Assembly (NCBI GenBank): GCA_003427395.1
Contig: BFEA01000571.1
Location: forward strand, 768,860 to 795,586
From: Chara braunii
Lineage: Eukaryota > Streptophyta > Charophyceae > Charales > Characeae
Length of the DNA: 26,727 nucleotides
Direction of reading: 5' to 3'
The translations under genes were made by a program, and so were the position numbers. The notes below the pieces were generated by a model. That model worked only from the letters and a program-made list of their open reading frames with translations. It had not been told where the DNA came from and did no database searches. The stretch's first letter is position 1; each line of letters opens with the position of its first letter. Below are positions 19,037 through 26,727 of this stretch, in pieces.

Positions 19037-20149
19037 TACCCGGCACAGTTTGCATCCGGGTACGGGCTCTTGGGGCAAGTGGGGGAAGACCCTATGAGCT
19101 TGACACTAGTTCGACACGGTGAAAAGACGTGGTGGAAGGAGGCAACTCGTTTTGAAAAACGAGCTGCCCCTTTCAAAAAGAAAAAAAAACTTGGGGAACG
19201 AAACACAGTTTTCCCCCGATTTGAACTCGGGACCTGGTTTTCAGCAGTTGTGGCTGCTGACAAACGAGGTGAGTGAGGAAAAAAAAAATTTTTGCATTCT
19301 TTTTTTTGTGCTGTGTAAGCTCGTTTTTTTTTTGTTTTGAATCTGGCTTCCTCTGCAGCCAGATTCGGGCACAGCCTCTGAACTCAGATTGAAAGTGAGT
19401 TCAGAGGGGGAGAGCACAAACCTGGTTGAGGGCCAAGCTAGGTGCAGCAAGGCAGAGCCTTGCTGTGCTGTTGTAGCACAACAAGGGGAGGCTGAGTACA
19501 ACCTTCCCTACATGAATGGGACCTGGGGAAAGACCCAGGTATATTTATACTTGAATCCCCCTAGTCTTAATAAGGGAAAATCAAGGTTTGGGACCCTTTA
19601 TCTGAATTTCAGATCAAGGGCTCACAACAGCTACGAATTTGTAGCTGCTGTGCTCAAGGAGGCAGCCTGAGCTGAGCTTCGGTTGGGCCTTTGCCTCTCA
19701 GCCAGCTTTAAAAGCTGGGCTGGCCAGCACCAACCTCATCATTTTGAGGTGCTGCCCACACTCTGCCTGAGTGTTTGGCCATCTGCAAAGAGAGAGAGGA
19801 GAGGTTGCTGGAGTGTAAGGCCAGCTAAGTGAGAGAGAGATAGACTGCTGTTGGAGGAGAGAGGGAGAGAGTGGAAGAGAGGTGAGGTGTTGCTGGCTAC
19901 TATAGCCAGCTAGTACTAGGAAGAGAGGAGGTGCTAGACTGTCATAACCAGCTAGCACTGAGGTGGAAGACAAAGTAGTGAAGGGGGAAGTGGTGTTGGG
20001 ATGCAGAGAGAAAAGTGAAGGAGGGGAGCTGCTGGCTGCCGTAGCCAGGTGCTCCAAGTGCTCCGGGCAGCCAGAAGTAAGGTTTCTAAGGAGGGAGAAG
20101 GCAGCCATAGCTACCTCTTTCAAGGTGAGAGAAGACTGCTACTGCAGTC
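19037..20149. repeat. Hairpin series in the LTR
   Basis: Perfect or near-perfect stem-loops follow one another with unrelated stem sequences: 19037-19062 (7 bp), 19146-19163 (8 bp), 19339-19366 (10 bp), 19375-19407 (12 bp), 19446-19464 (8 bp), 19464-19480 (6 bp), 19521-19540 (7 bp), 19623-19652 (12 bp, one mismatch), 19702-19718 (8 bp), 19892-19910 (8 bp) and 20134-20149 (6 bp). Loops run from one to twelve bases. Further ones follow at 20401-20438 (10 bp) and 20537-20563 (8 bp). Different stems mean they are not simple copies of one another. A structured RNA leader is one reading. Confidence 0.7.
19205..19262 (-). repeat. tRNA-like module, antisense in the LTR
   Basis: The minus strand reads CCCGA-GTTCAAA-TCGGG, a T-arm-sized hairpin with a near B box. 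It is preceded by CAGCA-GCCACAAC-TGCTG and a spacer of about nine bases. The architecture matches the module at 18000 and the fossil at 2456, with an eight-base or odd-sized anticodon-like loop and a long spacer. It is not a functional tRNA. Confidence 0.35.
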
Positions 20150-20360
20150 ATTCTCAAGGTTGAAGAAGAGGCTGTCATAGCCTGCTGCAGCAAAAGTGGA
20201 GGCTGGCTGCAGCAAAGGTGAAGGGGAAGGTCCCTACTAAGAGGGGGAGATTGAAGTCAGATTTGGAAGAGGAGAGGAGAGACTTGAGTTTGGATTTGAA
20301 AGGTGAAGGTTGGAGGGAGTGTAGTAAAATTTGAAGAAGAAGAAGGAGGAGTGGAAGCTA
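19740..20360 (+). repeat. GAGAGA-rich purine tract with interspersed CAGC/GCTG hairpins
   Basis: The + strand is strongly purine-biased (GAGAG, GGAAG, GTGAAGG words), interrupted at about 50-90-base spacing by GCTGGCT or AGCCAGC words that pair locally. Stops and composition argue against coding. It may be a degenerate minisatellite within the LTR. Confidence 0.45.
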
Positions 20361-22312
20361 TAGCCACCAGCCTGTAAAGAAGGAAGCGAGTGAGGATACT
20401 TCCCTTAGTGATACAGTTGAGGGCTGCACACTAAGGGAGTAACTGGAGTGGAGGTGGTATACGCAATTGAAAGGAGGGTTGCCGTGAGCTTCGCACGCGG
20501 GACGTCGACAGTTTGGTGATTATTCTAAAAGGTTTTCTTGAGTGGACCAGCAAGACACTCAAGGTCAAGGGACTCAGCCTACCTCACTGGTGCCCAAAAC
20601 CCACACTGTGCTTGACCCTTTCTCTGAATATTCTTGGAAATGACAGGATAGTGAGGAGGGGTTTGGCACATGTAATTGGGGGAGACTGACAAAAAAAAAA
20701 TATATGTGCGTGTGCTATTTTATGTGATGTTCTTTTTGAACGCAGGTATGTGTGAGCGACGGGGCGCAGGGTAGTAGGGAGATGATGGTTTGCTGGTTGT
20801 ATCTCCTAAGCCCTCGCCCATTTGCATGAAAAAAAAAAAAAAAAAAAAAAACGCGAGAAGAAAGCGGCGTCGAAGAAAGAAGAAAATCCCAGATGGACTT
20901 AGACTATTCCCTTAGGGAAACCTTTCTCGCCCGAATGACCCCCTCTGAGTCTGATTCCCGTCCAAATGGAACTTCTTCCCTCGCGTCCTTCTTCCTTCGT
21001 CTAAGTTACCCTCGACGCCGGTGGTCGAAGGGGAGGTAGTTTACTTTCCGGGGTCGCATTCCCTATCTCTAGGAGGAATCTGAGGCGGGGGNTCGTTGCC
21101 TTAGGGGCCGACCCTGTATTCGACTCGGAGTGGACCGCTTTCTGCGGGCGGGTACCTTGNTGCCGTGGTGGAGCCAGCCCAACTTCTGAGATCCAGGCTT
21201 AGGCCTGGGCGAGGAGAAGGGGTACCCTATACCACCTCGTAGGGGTTGGGCGTGTAATCTTAGGTGGGGAAAACATCAGACCCCTTGATTCTCGCGCAGG
21301 GGGCGACTGCTAGGGTACCCTAATGGTGGCCGCTTTAGGAGTCACCTACCAATGGAAAACTGGAGCCTTAAACAGCCCAGTTCAAGTTTAACTAAGGGCA
21401 AGTGGGGTGCATTTAGGCACTGCCTACGCGGTAGGCCGCGCCGCAGGAAGCGCGCGCCGTTAGAAAAAAGAAATATGAAAATGAGAATTTCAACTTACAA
21501 GCGGATTTTTTTGCAGATACCATTCACTCCCATTGTTGATCGGCATGGTAGCAGTGAAATGTACTTGGAGGAGTCATTGCTGGCATGGTTTAATAAGTGT
21601 CGACAGACCCAACCGTAAGTTAAAGGTTAGGCTGTCCTTCCTAATTTTTTGTCAAAATCGAGCCTCCACCTTGGAAGCGGCGGAATAATAGTATCGCCAG
21701 TCATATAGGCCGGGAATGATAACTTTGGCAGATCATCTCATCAAGTCAAAATCAAGTCTTGTGTGATTGGATATAAAGTGTATTGATTTTATTTATTTAT
21801 CTTGTGGTCAGATAATTATAAAAGGATTAGGATAATATTGTGGGTTTCACGTTTGATTGAGACCGTCCTAGTCGACCGACAGTCGTTCGTACCTAGGAGA
21901 TCAGCGTCCTAGGGAACGGACAACGTTCGGGTCAACTTGGCACTAACCAAGCGTACCTATACTCCAGCGAGCGAGCAAACGCCCTCAGCTGACCCACCTC
22001 TGCAATTGCATGTAAAAGTTTTCGCATGTGGGTCAGTAGCTCGGTAGGGATACGCCCCTGAGGGTGGTGACAGCCCCTTAGGGAAGGTAAGATGTGCCCC
22101 GCGATAACATATCCTGTCGGAGGGGACCGCGGGATGTACAGCTGGCGCACCCGGCTAGAGCGGCGAGGGGGAAATGCAACCTCGTCCGTATCGGCGGTTC
22201 GCGGGATTAATTATGCATCGTTCCCAAGTTGTCCTTGATTTTGTTTGAGTTTTACTCCTGCGTGACATAGCCGGGAGGGCCCTAGCTCACGCGGGGGTCG
22301 ATGCGCTCGACA
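20361..22312. other. 3' part of LTR1, no gene
   Basis: Mixed DNA without a supported ORF. It has further stem-loops at 21892-21913 (7 bp) and 21989-22036 (9 bp arms, long loop), an A run at about 20829-20851, and two N bases. The LTR ends CGACA at 22308-22312. Confidence 0.5.
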
Positions 22313-22314
22313 AG

Positions 22315-22329
22315 TGGCGCCGTTGCCGG
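22315..22329 (+). promoter_or_regulatory. Retroelement primer-binding site (tRNA-Asp type)
   Basis: TGGCGCCGTTGCCGG is complementary to the 3' end of plant tRNA-Asp, including the added CCA, over 15 bases. It lies two bases after the LTR end CGACA. This is the sequence commonly used by plant Athila/Tat-type Ty3 elements to prime minus-strand DNA synthesis, and it fixes the element's orientation as +. Confidence 0.85.
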
Positions 22330-24442
22330 AGATAATGGCAAACTACCATTGTCCCTAGCGGAACGACACTCGGGTATTTTATCTTGTAATTGATCAATTG
22401 GTCTTATTTTAAATTTTAAAATTTAATTATTATATCATCGTTGGTTCATTTCGTATTATTTTATCTCTATGGGTTGTATATTGATTTTATTCTGAAAATT
22501 ATTTGGGTTATTTTTGAACGATCTAGTTGAGTTTAAATTCTTAATGTCTTGATTGAGTTGTATTCTGTTATTGTTTTGATATCCATGGACATTATCTTTA
22601 AAATTTGAGTTATCGTTATCATTTTCATGTGTCATACATGTTTTATCATGAATTAGAAAGTATTTTTTTAGTTATAATTCTTGCAAAAATTGTTACCGAT
22701 TGGATCTACTTTGAAAAGTTGTCAACCAAACGTTGACCTCCTATCGGTATTGTTTCGCATGTTTTTGTCATGCATTATATTATTATATTCGAATGTTGTA
22801 TATTTCGATCGATCAGTTTACCCGGACTCTGATTTATATCGAGATTACTTGTTTTTGTGGTGCATTTCTATGATTGAAGAAATCTAAACTACTATCGAGG
22901 ATTATTTAGCTTGGATTATTGTGAAATTTCATGTGGAAACTTTTGTTGTAAGTTGTATTGTTGTTGTTGAATACTTTTGAAATAAGTTTTGAGGGCGTTA
23001 TCATGTCACGATAAAATTCTGATGGATTTGTGAGCTATGTAGGTGGTAGTGAGGCCTACGTCGGAGCTATGCTCCTGGTTCATAGTAAAATGTTGCCTTC
23101 CGGATCCTTTGTGGTTTAAGGAAGGAAGACTACACTATCGCTGAAAGGGAGGAAAGTGTTGAGATGTTATTGGAATGATGCTTGTAGGGTAGTCGACTAT
23201 TGGGTGGCATGAGGGGAGAAGTGGCTGCCTAACCTCGTGTCACGCATGGTCACCGTACCTCTATGATCTGGGTCTAGTCAGCCTCGGTCATGTGAGGTGG
23301 GGTAGTTCTACTCTACATGCAGAGGACTAATGAGGTCAAAGACACTGAAATTGGAGGGAATGTGGTGAGGCTCGAATCTAAAGCGGGGCTTGATGTCGAG
23401 ATGTTATCCCTTAAAGAGGATTACACCACTCCTCGGCGCATATCACAGGAAAATCGATAATATCTGACATGATATAAACTATAGTAAGTTCACTATAATA
23501 ATTTCATGTTGCAGCTCGGATTAATAAGGGAACTCGTTTGTGGCAGGATAATCTTTCATAAACTGCGTTCTCCTTCATTTTAGTCATTGAATGAAGAATA
23601 ACGGAGTTCATCTGCGGCAGGGCAACCTGTCTTGATCAGAGTTCTTCTCTGATCTTTGAAGGGTGTATCTGCGGCATAGAAATCTATCTTGATCAGATTT
23701 CATTTCAAAGATTAATAGAGAGCAATTCGTCTGCGGCAGAGAAACCTGTCTTGATCAGCATTTTGTTCTCAACTTGAGGTAGAGAGAAATTTGTCTGCGG
23801 CAGGGAAACCTGTCTTGATCGACATTTTCTCCTGAACGAAATAAGAGTTCATCAGCGGCGGGATAACCGTCTAGATTAGTGTTCTCTTCTAAAATAAAGG
23901 AGTTCGTTTGCGGCAGTAAAATCTGTCTTGATGGATGGTCTCCTTTGTCCCTTGTAAGAGTATGCCTGCGACAGAGAGACCTGTCTTGATAAGTGCGCTC
24001 TTCAAGGATTTATATGAAAGAAAAGCTTTGCGACATGACTTATTACGTAGCTAATGTATGATATTGAGTAATAGGTATGAATATATATGTATATATATAT
24101 TTGATTATTCAGACTTTGTCTGAACGACTCCATGACGTTGATACATTCGAAAGACCCGTGAGGGGGTTAATCCTGACTTGAAAGACCTATCAGGGGGTTA
24201 ATCCTGCTTTTTTTGGATAAAGGATGGTATCAACTGAATGGGTGTACCTTGGAACTAGTCAGGGGGCTTCAGGTACCATTCTAAGAGACCAAAATTTCCT
24301 GAGTGGTAGTCTATGGAAGAAGGCTTCGACTTAGTTCTAAGTGGATTATGAAATTGTTGTGTATTGGAATCATTTTATAAAATCCTGACCTCTATTTTGA
24401 AGGTGAACGACGGGGACGTCGTTCAATGGGGTCCGGGAATGC
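22330..24442 (+). other. Internal region of the LTR element, non-coding
   Basis: The first ~650 bases are T-rich with stops in all frames. 23040-23470 is mixed. 23537-24036 is a degenerate tandem array. No retroviral motif (zinc knuckle, protease DSG/DTG, YxDD, integrase HHCC) appears in any frame. The end before LTR2 has an 8-bp hairpin, GAACGACG-GGGA-CGTCGTTC, at 24405-24424, and only a poor purine tract (ATGGGGTCCGGGAATGC at 24426-24442). Confidence 0.6.
23537..24036 (+). repeat. ~60-bp degenerate tandem array, nine units
   Basis: A core reading TCTGCGGCAGGGAAACCTGT followed by CTTGATCAG recurs, with the core starting at 23537, 23611, 23668, 23730, 23794, 23852, 23907, 23965 and 24027. 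Spacing is 55-64 bases, except 74 at the first step. The half of each unit after CTTGATC is poorly conserved. The first and last copies are the most degraded. Confidence 0.85.
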
Positions 24443-26174
24443 TGTCGGGGCCGAAACCCTGACAAGGGTATCTGCCCGGTGTTTTTAAATGTCAGACGAT
24501 GTCCGACTTAGTAAAGGGTTATTCGGGCTTCATAACTTGATGAGATGGGTTATCTGCCAAAAGTTCATTCAAACCTGACCTATGACCGAAAAACAAAAAC
24601 TTTTTAGAACCCTAGTCCGGACGTCTGCAGCATCCGAGAGTACTGGCAGTAACAAGACGTGCTTGCCTTATTGAGACCGCAGAGGAATGTGTAGACATGG
24701 GAACGCTAAAGTTAGACCTAGTCTACCTGAAATAACAGCCGCGCGATTCAGGACCTACATTCGCCGGGTATACAACCGCGGCATGGGGGTAGTAGGAAGA
24801 AGGGTCTTATTTCCTGGCCGCGGGGGTTGACACCGGGCCAGGGGATTTATAAGCCAACGTAAAGGCCACGCGGCCAGTTAAGCATGTGGGGTCACAAGCA
24901 GGCGAGGCCTGTGGGGCCGTAGGTAGGCTGGGCCTGAGGCAGGAGGAGCCTGCAAGGCCACGGCATGGGGTTAGCGACTGGGCCAACTCTTCTTATAGAA
25001 GAGTGGCTCCTATCACTGGCGTGATAGGAGCTAGCGCAATAGGTTACACCACCAGACTACTACCCGACAGATACTGAAATTGAACCCGGCCGCACGCGCC
25101 TACCAGGCTAGCTCCCTTTGGAGCTGGCCATTGCCATTGCTGACGGCGCGGCTAAATCCGGGCGTACGATCGTGGAAATCGCTCGACCCAGATCTAGCGC
25201 GCCGAGATTAGCATGGCCCCTGCGCAAGAATGACACGCATAAATCGAGAAATGGCCCAAATTAATTTTTTTGATCCCCAAGGGGATCGAACTCGGGCCTA
25301 CATTTCACCAGTTGGGGGTGTCTCGCGATGTGACCCCTGGCCCAGGCCGACGGGAGTGCAAAAAAAAAAAAAAAAAAAAAAAAAGAAGGGGGGGAAACGA
25401 GGCTGACAAAAAGCAACAGAGGAAAAGAAAAGAGAGGATGGGGGCCACGACCGTCCGCGCCGAATGATAGAAAGGGTGGTGCAGTGGCCGTGGAGTGCGG
25501 AGTGTGTAGGGGCCAGCCAGCAGCCAGCCAGCTGCTAGCCAGCCGGCCAGCCAGCCAGCCGACAGGCGAGCGGCGACGGCCTGCTGAGCTGCTAGTAGTA
25601 AGGAGGGGCTGAGCCCCATACTCTTTATATGGGATTTGTGCTCTTATTATTCTAGTAGTAGGAGCCAGCCCAATAGGTTTACGTTTGAGACTGTCACCCT
25701 GGTGGTCTGGGGATCGAATCTGAACTGACCTTGGGCTGGCCCCTTTTGGAGCAGCCCGTTTCTTTCTTATCAGATGCGGTCGATTATGACAGCAAGATCG
25801 AGGAGATCGCACGGTCAGAATCAGCCGCGTGGGGATCTGTTCTGCCGCGTCAAAAGCAAAAGTGAAAAAAAAAAAAAAAGGGACAAATCTATAACCACAG
25901 GTGGCGCGCCACTTGGCGTAGTAAGAAGTGACAGGGGCTTTGGCCCCAGTGCACTTGACAATCGCCCGTGAAAACGGGCGATCGTTTTCTGCAGTCGGGT
26001 AAGTTGGTTTTCTGTTTTTTATGTTTTTCTTTTTTTTATTTTCGTAGATTTTCTCCATTTCTAGATTTCGTTCTTGTCTTTTCTTCTTGGGGCACCCGTT
26101 CGTTCTGACGAACGGGTTGCTACTGGGGGTAAGGCAAAGACGGATGCATCTACTGCTAGAATATGGAAAAATAC
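24443..26174 (+). repeat. 3' LTR, first 1.73 kb
   Basis: Begins TGTCGGGGCC and parallels 17171-18883 with scattered substitutions and one clear length difference: 19 bp present here at about 25952-25970 are missing from LTR1. The TATA-like box, twin hairpins, internal duplication, A run (25360-25384) and tRNA-like module are all repeated. Similarity stops abruptly after GGAAAAATAC at 26174. Confidence 0.8.
25961..25982. repeat. 9-bp LTR hairpin, intact only in LTR2
   Basis: ATCGCCCGT (25961-25969) pairs with ACGGGCGAT (25974-25982) around GAAA. In LTR1 the left arm is deleted at 18679-18680. Confidence 0.8.
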
Positions 26175-26491
26175 CATACTTGCAAGCGTACGTCGTACGC
26201 GACATTCCAAACGTCTGGCGCACGGGCCGGACCGTATCGTACGCCGCACGACTGTCTGGCGCACGGCCCGAACCCCCCCCCCCCCCAAAAAAAAAAAAAA
26301 AGGCGGGGGTCGAAACGGCACATCGGAGGCCCTCTGCCAAAAATGTTGCGACGGCCAAAAAAACTTTTTTTCCCACCCCGCTCAAGGCCGGACCGCCAGG
26401 TTTTGAATTTTTGAAACCTGCTGTTTCGTGGACTTTCCACTGTTTGTGGGCTTGGCTGGGCCTCTGTAGGGTTGTCATCTAACGCGGCCAT
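26175..26491. mobile_element. Probable insertion in LTR2, type unknown
   Basis: The sequence has no counterpart in LTR1. It opens with CGTACG-type palindromic words and a duplicated GTCTGGCGCACGG (26213 and 26254), followed by a C run running straight into an A run (about 26272-26301). This recalls the ends of the foldback element at 7215-8621 in style, not in sequence. The right boundary is not defined and is given only as the end of the distinct segment. Confidence 0.3.
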
Positions 26492-26727
26492 TTCGAGGAG
26501 CTACCACCGCCGTTCTCAAGCGCCTTGCACTCAGAGGAGGTCTGCCGTGCTGCCGTGCTGCCTCGCTGCCGTGTTGCTGCTGCCGAGGAGCTGCTGCCAT
26601 CGCCCCGGTGAGTACCTCGACCTCCCCTTCATCGTCCTCACTGCCTCCTCCTCCTCCTTCTCCTCTCCTCCCACTGGTCCTCCTCCTCCTCCCCTTCCTC
26701 GTCCTCCATCTCTCCTCCTCGTCCTCC
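26492..26727 (+). other. CTGCCG and CCT-repeat stretch at the window end
   Basis: CTGCCGTG-type short repeats (about 26540-26600) lead into CCTCCT-rich DNA to the end. A strong splice-donor match, CCCCG-GTGAGT, lies at 26603-26613. No ATG-led frame precedes it closely, so any exon here would be untranslated or would start elsewhere. No gene is called. Confidence 0.3.

Larger units (their letters stand above)
17171..22312 (+). repeat. 5' LTR, about 5.14 kb
   Basis: The start is fixed by alignment with LTR2, and the end by CGACA immediately before the primer-binding site. The first 1713 bases correspond to 24443-26174. About 14 differences were noticed by eye in the first ~450 bases, so the copies are similar but not identical. 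Contents in order: a TATA-like box at 17574-17580, hairpins from 17714, a diverged internal duplication (17763-17930 and 18396-18560), a 28-base A run at 18087-18114 flanked by G, GCCAGC-type short repeats at 18238-18300, a TAC microsatellite at 18881-18907, a dense hairpin series to about 20440, purine-rich DNA, and an A run at about 20829-20851. Single N bases lie at 21092 and 21160. No protein gene was seen. Confidence 0.7.
17171..26727 (+). mobile_element. Non-autonomous LTR retroelement with very long LTRs (LARD-like)
   Basis: Structure: LTR1 17171-22312, internal 22313-24442, LTR2 from 24443 past the window. LTR1 starts TGTCG and ends CGACA, the short inverted repeat expected of LTR ends. 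Two bases later comes a tRNA-Asp-type primer-binding site. The same start, TGTCGGGGCC, recurs at 24443, and the next ~1.73 kb follow LTR1 closely. The internal region is only ~2.1 kb with no gag, protease, reverse transcriptase or integrase, so the element must be mobilised in trans. LTRs of ~5.1 kb around a short non-coding interior match the LARD class, though nested insertions could have inflated LTR1. The polypurine tract before 24443 is weak. Orientation is set by the primer-binding site. Confidence 0.7.

Noticed and set aside
23537-24036. CRISPR-like array
   Set aside because: Units are degenerate tandem copies with drifting, not unique, spacers, in a eukaryotic retroelement and without cas genes.
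24399-24442. Polypurine tract just before LTR2
   Set aside because: Purine bias is interrupted (GGGGTCCGGGAATGC), and no run typical of plant LTR elements is present. Noted as weak and not annotated separately.
25261-26478. 405-codon minus-strand frame across LTR2
   Set aside because: The same non-coding LTR sequence gives a related shadow in LTR1 (18033-18767). It contains long F runs from A tracts and no retroviral motif.

Overview
The window reads as nuclear DNA of a plant-type eukaryote, most likely a repeat-rich green plant or charophyte alga. No bacterial gene order is present. Instead there are long AT-rich and low-complexity stretches, homopolymer runs, two assembly-type ambiguities plus a 538-base N gap, a PIF/Harbinger transposase gene, a MITE, a foldback element, and an LTR element whose primer-binding site matches the 3' end of tRNA-Asp, as in many plant Ty3-type elements. 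The species cannot be fixed from sequence alone. The transposase reminds me of Chara-type Harbinger copies, but that is recollection, not a search result.

Layout. 1-1660 is C-rich and GC-rich with clusters of CGAACG/CGTTCG words. 1660-4980 is AT/AC-rich with simple repeats and one possible tRNA fossil on the minus strand, and no gene I can support. 4983-5651 (open to 5741) on the minus strand is the only ordinary-looking protein ORF: 222 residues, unrecognised. 5740-7200 is AT-rich with a recurring GGACTATAA word and an 18-bp hairpin. 7215-8621 is a 1.4-kb near-palindromic foldback element whose two arms each carry a smaller perfect hairpin of 30 and 32 bp. 8622-12870 holds short tandem duplications, a G-rich GT tract and T-rich tracts. 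12874-13257 is a MITE with a second inverted repeat nested inside the first. 13519 to the gap is a Harbinger element with a frameshifted DDE transposase gene. 15801-16338 is the gap. 16339-17170 is GC-rich flank with direct repeats.

17171 to the window end is best read as one LTR retroelement with very long LTRs and no coding capacity. LTR1 runs 17171-22312 and starts and ends with TGTCG...CGACA. The primer-binding site is at 22315-22329. The internal region is only about 2.1 kb, carries nine degenerate ~60-bp tandem units, and shows no gag or pol. LTR2 restarts at 24443 with the same TGTCGGGGCC start and follows LTR1 for about 1.73 kb, until 26174, where unrelated sequence (probably a nested insertion) begins. 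The LTR is unusual: it carries a dense string of perfect stem-loops, an internal diverged duplication, tRNA-like modules in antisense, and several good splice-donor matches.

There is no pathway or operon here. The window is a stack of mobile elements, mostly non-autonomous, around one orphan ORF. The best candidates for undescribed biology are the hairpin-studded giant-LTR element and the palindrome-within-palindrome foldback element.
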